NCBI GenBank assembly: GCA_963702995.1
Contig: OY969783.1
Span: 6,324,001-6,388,000, forward strand
Direction: 5' to 3'
Origin: MFD04580-c1 sp963702995
GTDB taxonomy: Bacteria > Planctomycetota > Phycisphaerae > Tepidisphaerales > Tepidisphaeraceae
DNA length: 64,000 nucleotides
The position numbers were made by a program, and so were the translations under genes. Every line of letters starts with the position of its first letter. Position 1 is the first letter of the stretch. Shown in pieces: positions 28,555 through 38,089 of this stretch. The notes under the pieces were generated by a model. It did not search any database and was not told where the DNA came from. It saw nothing but the letters and a program-made list of their open reading frames with translations.

Positions 28555-31219
28555 TTACGGGGCCGCCGCTGCCCCGTCCGGGGCGGCCGCATCCGCGGGC
28601 GGCCGGACGTAAGTAATCGGTAGCGCCGCTTCGTAGATCGTCAGCCCCTCGCCCTTGATCGGGTCACCGTTCACGTCCAGCCGGTAGGGCACCGGCCCTG
28701 TTGCCTGCCCGAGAACCACCAATTTGCCGGCCGCCAACAACCCAGACACATTCAGCTGGCGTCCACCGCGCCGGAAAAGCTCCACGCGGTCCGTGTGGTC
28801 CTTATACGCCTTATAAGGCTCGACCCGGTCGATGAAGGCCATGAGTGGCAAGGATCGGTTGAACTCGTCGGAATCATCCTCCGGTGGGCCCTCATCGATG
28901 ACGGTCGGCACGCGTAGGCCCCAGTACCAGAAGCGTCCCCAGCCGGTTTGCTGTGCGTTGTTCGGGCCAAAGTCCCCCCGCAGGTTCCGGGGCGTCGCCA
29001 GCGGGGCGTCCCCCTTCTCGGAATCGACCTGTACCGCTGCCTTCCATTCCGCATTCAGGTCAAGCGTGGCGCCGTTGGGCCATCCTTTGATGTAGAGCAA
29101 CGAGTCTCCCGCGTGCCCCGGCTCATGAAACGCGAAGTAGACCGACCGAAGGTCGCGGCCGATACGATTGGTCACCTTCCCCGATACCGGCCCGATCGCG
29201 GTCCTCAGGCGTTTGGTGGCGTCTCGGGGGTCAACGGTCGTATCGGTCCAGCGCCCCACAGTCACCGCGCCATCCACCCCTTCATGAATCGGCCCCGACC
29301 ACTGGGCCTGGATCTTCTTCACCGTACTGCGGAACGGGAACGCAACCTCGACCGCCTTCCCCTCGCCCAGCCCGTCGGTCGCCACCTCATACCGCGCCTG
29401 ATCGGTGAAACCGTTGCTGTTGTCGCGCAGGTACTCGGGATGGATCGCAAACGGCGTGATGTAACTGACTTCGCCGACGGTCGTCTGGGGGAGGCTCACC
29501 CGCTGGTCGCCGTCGCGCGGGATGTAGAGCCCGAACCGACTGTTGACAACCGCGTCAAACTTGGCGGAGCCGTCATCGAACGACCCGGCCGGCGTCAATC
29601 GAACAAAACTGATGTGCTTGACCGCCGGGTCACCCGTGAGCACCAGTCGAACCACGCCAACCGTGACGAGCGTCGCCGCCAGGGCGGCGGCCCCGAACAC
29701 CGTCCAGCTCAGGCCCGTGCGCTTTTTCGACGCGAGGAACAGGTAGCTTCCCGGCCCGGCGATGAGCCAGTAGGCGATGAAGAAGGCGATGGCGACCCCT
29801 TCGAGCCATGCCGTGCGCGACTCGTGGTCCATGCCCTTCAGGAACGCCCGGCCCAGGTCAACCCCTTCGGCGGGGGCGTACGTCGTAAAGATGGCGGGCT
29901 TCTGCTCGGCGGCCGGGTCCACCTTGGGCAGGTCGGCCTGGATGTGGGTATCGTTTCGCCATCCCATCACTCGATCCCAGATGTATGGCCAGCCACCGGT
30001 CGAAAGCATCACGCCCCCGGGCTTGCGCGGGTCTCCCGCGAGCTTGGTTGAACATCAGGCTCGGGTCACCCAGGTTGTGGGCGACCCAGGTGACGGTGCC
30101 GAGCCCGTACATCTTTCGAGCGATGTAGGGGCTGCGCTCCGCGGAAGCGGGACGGGTTGATGGTGCCCCCGCGGATGGGGCGGCCGGGGCAGGGTCGCCG
30201 GGCATCTGGTCGTCGTTCCAGTCGATCCAGGCATCGACCACGGCATCCGGCGTGGGCGCCGCTTGAAACATCTCGAACGTGCGCCCCGACTTGGCGATCC
30301 GGTCCCAGTTCCGGTATCGCTCCAGGACGGGCATGTCGTTTAGTTGCTTGGAGTCCGCCTGCGCGATCGTCACCAGCGGTTGAAGGTTCGGACGCGCGCG
30401 GCCGCGAAAGCTGTCGAGCCAGCTCGGCCCCTGTTTCGCCACGACGGGGAGCATCCCCGCATCGACAAAGTCAACAATGTGCTCGCGCACGGCTGGCTGG
30501 CAGACCACCAGTTGGCCACCCTGTTTAACATATTGCCGCACCGCCTCGACCGCGGGCGAACCGCCCGCGCTGGCCGCCTTGGTGTTGCCGCCCAGCCAGA
30601 TGATCGCATCCACGCCCTGATACCCGAGCACGCTTTCGGGCAGCGCCTCGGTCGTCACCGGGACGAACTGAACATCCTCCATCAGCCCGATCGACGACTC
30701 ATATTCCGACCAGGTGACCTTGTCCTCCTCGCCCAGGACGCAAAGGACGAACTTGCGCCCGTGCCCATGGGCCGATGTGATGCGCGGCGGGTCAACGCTC
30801 CCCGCTCCAAACGTGATCGGCAGCGTCGCAATCGGGGCCTTGCCGGCTTCGTCGTAAAGGTAAACCTTCAACTGCTCGCCAAGCTCCTTGGCTGACGACG
30901 GAAGCCCCAGGTCGTTTGGGCCGGGGCCGACCGGCTGCGGGACGAAATAGGCCCAGAACTTCTGCTGCTTGGCATTCGCGTTGAGGGTGACGACGCGCGT
31001 GTAAACGACCGTGTCCTTGTCGATGTCCAACTGATGGACCTGGACCATGTAATTGGCGGCCGTCGAAGCGTCGTTGTTGAGCTGGATGAGCAGGGGCGTC
31101 CAGCAATCGGGGCGGTAGCGATTCTCGAACCCCATGGCGACGACTTCACCCCTGGCGCCTGCCATCGCGCTCGCCGCCACAGAAAGGACAAGGGTCAACC
31201 CCGCTAGGAATGAACGCAT
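28555..31219 (-). CDS. Large secreted/membrane protein of unknown function, one frameshift
   Basis: About 890 residues with a signal peptide (MRSFLAGLTLVLSVAASAMA from ATG 31219), a long soluble part and one or two membrane segments (GVAIAFFIAYWLIAGPGSYLFL, FGAAALAATLVTVGVVRLVL). A segment GVDAIIWLGGNTKA...QYVKQGGQLVVCQPA resembles the class I glutamine amidotransferase-like fold often found in planctomycete BatA-type proteins. The frames join near 30030: reading FNQ, then LAGDPRKPGGVMLSTGG implies one extra base. It lies ~180 bp upstream of the ABC ATPase and could be part of that exporter, as GldG-like proteins are, but I cannot assign a family. Confidence 0.6.
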
Positions 31220-31327
31220 CGGCGAAGACTCTACGTCCCGCATATCAGGGCGTCAAACCGCCCTTCGACGGCCGCTCCGCGCCGTTCCGGGACGAGGCGG
31301 ACGCGAAGGGTCGCGTGATTAACGCCA

Positions 31328-32570
31328 TCAAAACAAACGTCGCGGTGAGAACCAACGATCGAACGTCGGCGAGAGGAGCCCCGCGGCGAGCAGCGCGACG
31401 TACGGCCCAAAAGAAACCGACGCGTAGAGCTGGGCGACGGCACACAGGATCCCCAGGCAGATCGCGTAGAGCGCCCGCGCCCGGCGAACGAGCGGCCGCA
31501 CGGACGGGGCCGTCGCAAGAAAGAACGCCGTGAAGATCATCGGCGACGCCATCAGCTCATACGTGGCGAAGGTCAGGCCGACGTCCCACCGCACATCCGG
31601 CTCGCGCATCGCCAGAAAGCTCCAGTGTGCGCCGTGGTCGGTGATGACCGTCGGGATCGGCAAGACCAGAAGCGTCAGGTAGGTCGTAACGATCGACAGC
31701 AGCGGGACACGGAAGTCGATCAAGCCTCGATAGAGCAGGAACAGCCCGCCGATGATCACCCCGACGGCGCTGCTGACGCCGATGCCGCCCGGTTGCCCGC
31801 CGAGGATCAGGTCCTCCAGCGGCGGGACTCGGTCCCGCAATAGCTCGTGCAGTGGGATCTGGCCGCGCTCGGGCTTGATGGTCCCGGTCGTGTAATAAAT
31901 GAGCCGGTGGGCCGCGGGAACGGCCCGGAAAGCATCCTGCCCGCTTGCCGCGGCCCGCTGCGCCCACGGCTCGGGCGTAGCGCGTTCATTTTCGGCGACG
32001 CCCTCATCCGATGGGCCCGCGCCGCCGGCCCGTCGTCGGCGGCCCGACGCGGCCCGCGAAGCAAGTCGCCGCTCCCCAGATGATCCCGCTGGAGCACGGC
32101 GTAAGGCGTCATCTGCCGCTGAAACAGCACCGTCAAAGCCAGGAATACGACCGGGACCGGGTGAATCCGCCCGACCCCGATCCCGCCCAGGCCCAGAGCA
32201 GCATCACCACGCCCACGCCCGCCACCACCGCGATGGGCCAGAGCGTCCGGCCGCTGTTGTCGGGCGTCGTTGACGCGACATGCGCCGGCAGCATTAACCC
32301 GATCAGCAGCGCCAGCCACAGCGCATGCACGACGTGAACCTGCCGGCCGCGCGAGCCGATCCGCCGCCAGACCGCGATCGCCACCGCCGCGGAGCCCACC
32401 GACAGGGCGATCGTCGCCGCGGCGCGCCAGCCGTACAGCAGGACGCCCGCCGTCACGGGAAGAACGGCGCCGAGAAAGTGATCGGCGTAGTACCGGGAGA
32501 CGGTCATGCCGCCGTGGGCGGCCCGGGGCGCGGGGAGGGGGAAGCTGGAGCGAAGGTCTGTCGTCATCAT
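31328..32570 (-). CDS. rnfD: RnfD/NqrB-family membrane protein, two frameshifts, no SGAT motif seen
   Basis: Membrane subunit related to RnfD of the ion-pumping ferredoxin:NAD oxidoreductase. Three frames must be joined: ATG 32570 to LLWAWAG near 32175, then GIGVGRIHPVPVVFLALTVL and FQRQMTPYAVLQRDHL to about 32030, then a frame reading IYYTTGTIKPERGQIPLHEL and on to GGQPGGIGVSSAVGVIIGG and FGPYVALLAAGLLSPTFD. Many hydrophobic segments are present. RnfD and NqrB carry covalent FMN on the Thr of an SGAT motif just before the GxxG-rich helix; here the matching stretch reads ERGQIPLHEL with no SGAT. Directly downstream of rnfC, same strand, 132 bp apart. Confidence 0.75.
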
Positions 32571-32702
32571 TCCAGCCCATACGCGGCGACTGCGTGGGCG
32601 GCCCGCCGTCCGGCCTCATCGGCGGGCCGGCGGATCATGCGCGATCGGCCGCCGAACGGCCACAAGGCAGCTTCCGCGCGGCGCCATGGGCCCGACCTTT
32701 CA

Positions 32703-34103
32703 TCAAAGGGCTATTTCCCGCCGACCGCCTGTCATCGTTCGCAGGGTTCGGATCGCTTGAAGCAAAGGGAGCTGGGACGGGCAGACATAGCTGCAGATCC
32801 CGCATTCGATGCACCCGTCGAGGCCGTAGCGCCGCGCCCAGTTCAGGTTTGCCGCCTGGGCCGACTCGAGCAGCCCGGCGGGGTTGATCCGGGTAGGGCA
32901 CCCCTCGACGCACCAGCCGCATCGGATGCACGGCGACGGGTTGACGTCCGCCGCCCGTGGAAGAATACATGCCCCGGTTTCGCCGCCGGAGGCGATCGTC
33001 GCCATGGAGAGCGGCAGGGCGCGCATCGGCAGGCTGCCGCATAGATCCGCGCCGCCGGCGCTGATCCCCAGTTGCAAGAGCATATCGCGGAGCGGGGTGC
33101 CGACCACCGCCGAAGCAAGCGTGCGGAGGCCGCCAGAACCGCCAAGGCGCGACCCGGGACGAAGGCCGTGATAGAACGACATCGGGACGCGCACCATCGG
33201 CTCGTTGCGGAGCATCCCCTGCCCGATGGCGACCGCCGCGGCCGCATCCATCAGCAGGACGCCGCGCTCTGTCGGAAGCCGGCCCGGGGCGACGATCCGA
33301 TCGACCACCGTGTAGATCAGGAGGGACGGGTCGGCCTGCGGGTAGTCGTTCTGCAGCGGCACGAGCCTGAGCATCCCCCCCAGCTTGTCGGCCGCCGTGC
33401 GCAGCCATTTCCAGCGGCGCTCGTCCTCGGCCGCGTCCACAACGATCCAGGCGCGGGTCGCCCCGGTCAGCTTCGCCAGCCCCGCGACCGCCGCGACCAT
33501 ATCGCCCCCCCAGACCTCGGCGGCCGCCGCGTTCACGCCGAGCCCGGGGTCGCCATCCAGAACGCTACACAGGACCGTATCGACCACGACGCGCCGACAG
33601 TTCGCGACCTGCGCCCAGAAATCAGGGCTGGACCATCGATCGGCCCAGATCCCCAGCCGCCGGAGGCGCTCCAACCACTCCTGGAGATGCGTCGTCCGGA
33701 GGGAATCGATGAAGGAGCGAACGGCGTCGGCATCGGGTTCAGGCGGAGGGGCGTCGGGATCCGGGGCGGCGGCCGCTTGCTCCTGCCCGGGCTCTCCGCC
33801 CGGCGTCTCGACTTCAAGCCGGGCGGCCGCCAGCGAGCGAAGCCCGGACGCTCCAAGGATCTCCGCGCGCCCGGGAACGCCCATGCGCCCTGAGACCGGT
33901 GCGATAGGCTTCACGCCGCCTCCCCCCGCATCCTCGATCAGTGACTCCCCGCGGGTGACGAATGTTCCCGGCGGCTTCCATCGGGCCTCGACATTCGTGG
34001 AATCGGCGACGCCCGGCGGCGGCACCGACGGAACCCAAAGCGTCGCGCCCGGCGCTAGGGGCCTGAATCGCGGCCGGGCTCGATCGTCTGAAGAGGGAGG
34101 CAT
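32703..34103 (-). CDS. rnfC: RnfC-like electron transport subunit with two 4Fe-4S clusters
   Basis: 466 residues. The N-terminal part resembles the RnfC barrel domain (ATLWVPSVPPPG, then GESLIEDAGGGGVKPIAPVSG, which also looks like a biotinyl/lipoyl hammerhead). The middle fits the flavin/NAD-binding NuoF-like fold and a SLBB-like segment. The C-terminus holds two ferredoxin motifs: CIRCGWCVEGCPTRINP and CIECGICSYVCPSQLPL, each CxxCxxCxxxCP. Such subunits pass electrons between a soluble donor and the membrane part. The RnfD-like gene follows; no RnfA, B, E or G gene is nearby, so the complex is either completed elsewhere or reduced. Confidence 0.82.
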   Translation of the reverse strand: MPPSSDDRARPRFRPLAPGATLWVPSVPPPGVADSTNVEARWKPPGTFVTRGESLIEDAGGGGVKPIAPVSGRMGVPGRAEILGASGLRSLAAARLEVETPGGEPGQEQAAAAPDPDAPPPEPDADAVRSFIDSLRTTHLQEWLERLRRLGIWADRWSSPDFWAQVANCRRVVVDTVLCSVLDGDPGLGVNAAAAEVWGGDMVAAVAGLAKLTGATRAWIVVDAAEDERRWKWLRTAADKLGGMLRLVPLQNDYPQADPSLLIYTVVDRIVAPGRLPTERGVLLMDAAAAVAIGQGMLRNEPMVRVPMSFYHGLRPGSRLGGSGGLRTLASAVVGTPLRDMLLQLGISAGGADLCGSLPMRALPLSMATIASGGETGACILPRAADVNPSPCIRCGWCVEGCPTRINPAGLLESAQAANLNWARRYGLDGCIECGICSYVCPSQLPLLQAIRTLRTMTGGRREIAL

Positions 34104-34202
34104 CGGTTTGGGTGGGCGCCGCGCAATGAATCCGCGCCCGGTAGGAACGGGCCGGTATCAGCGAACCGCTTCATGTCGTCGTATCGTCCGGCTGTTGAAG
34201 CC

Positions 34203-35045
34203 TCAGTTGCCAGCGAGCGGGATGGATTGCCGCCGACAGATGCCTTTCAGGGCATCGGCCGCCACCTTGAAAAGCTCCGGACCGGTTTCACCATGCGAGT
34301 GGCCGGCAACGCGCAGATGCGGCTCCAGGCTGAGGAAGCCGCGATAGCCGCTCTGGTATGCGTCGGCCAGGATCGCCGGAATGTCGCCGTCCCCTTCCCC
34401 GGCCGGGACGACCTGGCCCGTGCCGAACTTGGCGTCTTTGATATGGATGTGCGCGGTGAAGGGCTTCAGTAGTGGCCAGTTCTCGCTCGGCTTTTCGTTC
34501 ACTTGAACGAAGTTGGCGAAGTCGAAGGCGGAGCGAAGCTTTGGCGAATTGACCGACGCCATCAAATCGTGGCAGCGGCGGCCGATGTCCCCGAAGATCC
34601 CCTTCTCGTTCTCATGAACCAGGGCGGCCGGATGTCCCTGGCTTAGGTACTCGACCTTCTTGCGGAAGCGATCGATCACCTCCTCCCGGTGCGGGTCGAT
34701 CGGCGCCTTCCCTTCGCCACCGGCCGGGTAATAGCTGAAGACGCGAATGAACGGCGATTCAAAATACTCCGCAATCTCCACAGCACGTTTGAAGCGATCG
34801 AAGTGCTCGGGCCACGGCTTATCGACGGCGACTTTGCCGATCGGCGAGCCAATGGAGATAACCCCCAGACCGGCGTCCTTGAGCTTCGAACGGATCTCCT
34901 CGCGGAGCGGCGCGTCGAAGTCCATGACGTTCTTTCCGTAAACGCCGCGCAGCTCGAAATGGGTGACGGCGTTGGCCTGGCAGACCTTGATCTGATCGTC
35001 AATCTTCGGACCGATTTCATCGGCAAAGGCGGAAAGCTTCAGCAT
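34203..35045 (-). CDS. Sugar phosphate isomerase/epimerase-like TIM barrel
   Basis: About 280 residues of the xylose-isomerase-like AP endonuclease 2 family. ATG 35045 (MLKLSAFADEIGPKIDDQI) is preferred to the longer start at 35093, as the barrel begins LSAFADEI. The segments FELRGVYGKNV, VISIGSPIGKV, AALVHENEKGIFGD, AFDFANFVQVNE, AHIHIKDAKFGTG and GFLSLEPHLRVAGHSHG follow the order of the barrel strands and supply the metal-binding Glu, Asp, His and Glu residues. It probably isomerises or epimerises a sugar or inositol derivative. It lies upstream of rnfC on the same strand, about 100 bp away, and may be its own unit. Confidence 0.8.
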   Translation of the reverse strand: MLKLSAFADEIGPKIDDQIKVCQANAVTHFELRGVYGKNVMDFDAPLREEIRSKLKDAGLGVISIGSPIGKVAVDKPWPEHFDRFKRAVEIAEYFESPFIRVFSYYPAGGEGKAPIDPHREEVIDRFRKKVEYLSQGHPAALVHENEKGIFGDIGRRCHDLMASVNSPKLRSAFDFANFVQVNEKPSENWPLLKPFTAHIHIKDAKFGTGQVVPAGEGDGDIPAILADAYQSGYRGFLSLEPHLRVAGHSHGETGPELFKVAADALKGICRRQSIPLAGN

Positions 35046-35108
35046 GACCCCATCGTGGTAGGGCGGCTGGGCGACGTCAAGCGCGACGGCCATGTAACGC
35101 GGCGAGGC

Positions 35109-36401
35109 CTACTTCCCCGTCCAGCGATAGCCCCGCGGTTGAAAGGTAAGGAAGGCGGTGTGCCCCGGGAAGGTCTTGCCGAGTTCCTCGATCCGGGACT
35201 TGTAGTCGAGGTAGGGCTTGGAGTTCAGGAATGACTTGGGGAACCCGCGCGTCCCCAGGACAGTGTACCAGCCGACGTACGTGGTCTGGGGCAGGCTTCG
35301 CTCCACCGTACAGGGGATTCCGTTCTGGATCAGAAAATCGCGTGCCTGAAAGGCCGACGCTCGTGTTTCAAAGCTATGCACGATGACGTAATTGCGGTTG
35401 ATCGTCCGCGTGGCGACGCCGTCGGCCGACAGCGGGGCGTCTTCGTAGTCACGATCGCCGCCGCCCGAACTCACCGCCGCGCCGGACGTGAGCGCCGGCG
35501 GCTTCGATGCTTCAAATCGCGCCGCGGCGGGCTTCGCATGGCCGCCGACGTCGAGAACCGTCGCCTGCACGGGGCCTTTTTTGACCTCGGCAGTTGATAC
35601 GGTCGCAGCGGAAGGAGCGGCTGGCGCGTCTGGCTGCTGCTCTTCCTGGCCGTCCTGGCTGGCGGCGGCGAGCGCGGCTTTCTCTCCGTAGTGGCGGCCG
35701 ATGAGATAGGCGAGGCTGATGACCACCACGACCGCGAACGCCGCGACGATCGCTGTCGTGTAGCGAAGGGTCAGCGTGACTTCCTGGCGATCGGAGTCAG
35801 CGACCCATCGCATGCCGCGACCGGACAACTGCTTCAGGAGCGCCACCGCCGGCCGCGAGGACGACGTCGGCCGTGGTGCGGCCGCCGGCTCGACTGCCCG
35901 ATCGTTCACCTGATCCGCGGCCGCCTCGAACGACTCCGGTTCGGCGGCGAGGCCCTGACGCGTCAACGGGGTCGGGCGGCCGAAGAACGCGCGCTCAACC
36001 ACAGTCGGTTCAGCTTCGACCGATTCCTGGACGATCGGCGGCTGGGCGAACGGCTCGGGGACGACGACGTTGGGGATTATCGTTTCCGGGGACGGCGCCG
36101 ACACGAGCGGCTCGCGATCGACCTGGCGGAGCGAAGCGGCGCTGACATTCGCAGTTGGGTCGAACTCCTCTTCCCGCGCTACCGGCGCGGGCGGAGCCTT
36201 GAGTTTGGGCTTGGCCGAGATGGCGCCGAACCCGCCGCCGAGCGCCGGTGATGTGGCGGCCGGTGCGCCGGCCTTGGGCCTGCCTTTGAACCACCACTTG
36301 GGCGTTCGCAACGCGGCCGCCGGCGGAGGCGCCTTGCGGTCGGCGTGTCGATTTGCCGTGATGACTTCGAAAAGTGCCGTTGAGTGCTTGCCTCTGGCCA
36401 T
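35109..36401 (-). CDS. Single-pass membrane protein with SPOR-like C-terminal domain
   Basis: About 430 residues from ATG 36401 (MARGKHSTALFEVI). Residues ~1-230 are a Pro/Ala-rich cytosolic part with no motif recognised; a membrane segment (TTAIVAAFAVVVVISLAYLIG) follows, then a disordered linker rich in Ala, Glu and Gln. The end, NYVIVHSFETRASAFQARDF through PCTVERSLPQTTYVGWYTVLG, has the alternation and the aromatic and charged positions of a SPOR domain, which binds denuded peptidoglycan glycans at division sites. This fits a division or cell-wall role, but the match is by eye only. It ends 63 bp before the isomerase start on the same strand. Confidence 0.6.
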   Translation of the reverse strand: MARGKHSTALFEVITANRHADRKAPPPAAALRTPKWWFKGRPKAGAPAATSPALGGGFGAISAKPKLKAPPAPVAREEEFDPTANVSAASLRQVDREPLVSAPSPETIIPNVVVPEPFAQPPIVQESVEAEPTVVERAFFGRPTPLTRQGLAAEPESFEAAADQVNDRAVEPAAAPRPTSSSRPAVALLKQLSGRGMRWVADSDRQEVTLTLRYTTAIVAAFAVVVVISLAYLIGRHYGEKAALAAASQDGQEEQQPDAPAAPSAATVSTAEVKKGPVQATVLDVGGHAKPAAARFEASKPPALTSGAAVSSGGGDRDYEDAPLSADGVATRTINRNYVIVHSFETRASAFQARDFLIQNGIPCTVERSLPQTTYVGWYTVLGTRGFPKSFLNSKPYLDYKSRIEELGKTFPGHTAFLTFQPRGYRWTGK

Positions 36402-37000
36402 CCGTGACCTCTCACTTCCCGACCCTTGCGCTGGCTGGAACACCCGATGGCCTCCGGCCCGCGTACAGTCCCCGCAGGGCTCTCCGAGCCACTGCGCGCG
36501 GCATCCATCCTGCCGCGAAGATTACCGCTACGCTCAGCTGCGACCGTCCGAACCAGAGCGTAAACCACGCCCCGCGCAACATATGACGTGGGATCGAAGG
36601 CCGCTGCTCCAGTGTTATCGGACGAGCCTAGAATACCTCTCCTCGGTTCAGGGTCAAGCGGGTTCCGCTATCGCCAAGCCCGCGTGTCGCACCAAATCCC
36701 TTAAAAGTCCCCTAAACATCGCCGAGCGGAAGGTCCCCAAATTTTTGTTTATTGGACGTCGCTTCATTTCCGAGGCCGCTTCGGCCAAACCCCCAAGAAA
36801 GGGGAGACTCCCCGTTTCCGCCCGCTTCCCGGAAACAGGGAGTCTCCCCTTTTGGCGGGCGGCTGTAGATGGGGGGTTCGTATCGTACGTTCATTCTTGT
36901 TGGATTATCGCTCGCGAGGTTGGCCGGCCATGGTGTGCGTGCGCGGCGACTGAGCGCGGTACTGCCGCCCTGGCCCGTCCTTGGGCGAAAGGGGATTGCG
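36402..37000. other. Divergent gap with one family-B palindrome
   Basis: About 600 bp between the SPOR-like gene and the hydrolase-like gene, which point away from each other. The only structured element seen is the palindrome at 36797-36853. A coding frame to the left extends the hydrolase back to 36869, but the sequence before ATG 37001 is not protein-like. No RNA gene recognised. Confidence 0.45.
36797..36853. repeat. Palindrome, family B, copy 2
   Basis: Arm GAAAGGGGAGACTCCCCGTT at 36797-36819 with its reverse complement at 36831-36853 (one mismatch, CAGGGAGTC for CGGGGAGTC), around the loop GCCCGCTTCCC. The same GGGGAGACTCCCC core as at 3871-3916. Here it lies in a divergent gap, so it cannot be serving as a simple terminator for an adjacent gene end. 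Confidence 0.85.
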
Positions 37001-38056
37001 ATGCAACGACCCATCATGGATCCGACGTTCCTCGCCGGTGAACGCGTTGTCAGCGAGGACGGTGCGCCGCAGCCGTCAGCCTTGGCGCTCATTGGCGGCG
37101 CGATTGCGCTGGTCGTGCGGGCGCTGTTCAGCCATCCGATCCGGTTGCGACGCCGCGCCTCGATCTTTGACGATGAGCCGGTCGCGTCGAAAGTCGGCCG
37201 CGGCCTGATGGGGCGAATCGTCTTCCTCCCCGCCTTTACCACCTTCATCGTCGCCGTACTCGTCGCGGCGCGGACCCACCCGCTGCCGCCACAGGCCGCC
37301 GGCGACCCCGGCTCACTGGGGCTTTACTTCGAATCGCGCAGCTTCGAGTCGGACGATGGCACGTCCCTGCAAGGCTGGCTGGTCCCCGCGATCGACGCGA
37401 AGCGGGTGCTGATGGAGAAGGAGAGATTGCTCCGCCGCCGCCGACCGGCCGTCGTCATCGCCCACGACTTCGGCCGCTCCCAGGCCGACGCGCTGTCGCT
37501 CCTCGGCCCGCTGCACGATGAGGGGTTCGTGACCCTGACCGTCGGTCTTCGCGGGGTTGGCGCGGGCTGGCCCGCGGGGCAGACCCTCGGCATCAACGAG
37601 TCCCGAGACATTGCGGCCGCCGTCGGGCTTCTTCGCGACCGCCCGTTCGTCGATCCGGATCGGATTGCCATCATCGGCCTGGGTACCGGGGCCAACGCAT
37701 CGCTGATCGCCGCGGGTCGCGATTCTCGGATTGCGGCGCTGGCGCTGGTCGATCCGACACCCGACGGCCGCTCTGCAGTTGCGCAGCGCATCGGCCCGAA
37801 CCATTGGGCAACGCGGTGGATGCAGCCCCTGTGTACGTGGGCCTTCGAGATTGGCTATCGGGTAGACGTCACCGAGATCGACACGTCCCGATACCCCCGG
37901 CTTGCCAGCGCACCAACAACGCTCACGTTGCACGGCGGCCTGGACGCCGACGGCGCCCCATCGGCCGTGTCGATCGAACATATTCGCGCATTTTTCAAAG
38001 CATCGCTTCGGTCGGACCCAGTTCGCCGGCCCCAGCCGATCGCAACTGCCAATTGA
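37001..38056 (+). CDS. Alpha/beta-hydrolase-fold membrane-anchored protein, nucleophile Ser absent
   Basis: 351 residues from ATG 37001 (MQRPIMDPTFLAGERVV). Two hydrophobic segments (SALALIGGAIALVVRALF, IVFLPAFTTFIVAVLVAA) anchor it; the rest has the alpha/beta-hydrolase order: AVVIAHDFGRSQAD (oxyanion strand), FVTLTVGLRGVGAG, and DRIAIIGLGTGANASLIAAG where the nucleophile elbow should be. The elbow reads G-L-G-T-G instead of GxSxG, so the catalytic serine is replaced by glycine. The Asp and His late in the fold (LDADGAPSAVSIEHIRA) are plausible. It could be a non-catalytic binding protein, or the serine may be altered by a sequencing error; the frame is intact here. Confidence 0.65.
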   Translation: MQRPIMDPTFLAGERVVSEDGAPQPSALALIGGAIALVVRALFSHPIRLRRRASIFDDEPVASKVGRGLMGRIVFLPAFTTFIVAVLVAARTHPLPPQAAGDPGSLGLYFESRSFESDDGTSLQGWLVPAIDAKRVLMEKERLLRRRRPAVVIAHDFGRSQADALSLLGPLHDEGFVTLTVGLRGVGAGWPAGQTLGINESRDIAAAVGLLRDRPFVDPDRIAIIGLGTGANASLIAAGRDSRIAALALVDPTPDGRSAVAQRIGPNHWATRWMQPLCTWAFEIGYRVDVTEIDTSRYPRLASAPTTLTLHGGLDADGAPSAVSIEHIRAFFKASLRSDPVRRPQPIATAN

Positions 38057-38089
38057 GCGGAGCGCTCAACCTCGCCGATCCAGCGTTCT

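Noticed and set aside
36869..37000. Longer start of the hydrolase-like gene at 36869
   Set aside because: The sequence before ATG 37001 is not protein-like; AAGGGG lies before ATG 37001.
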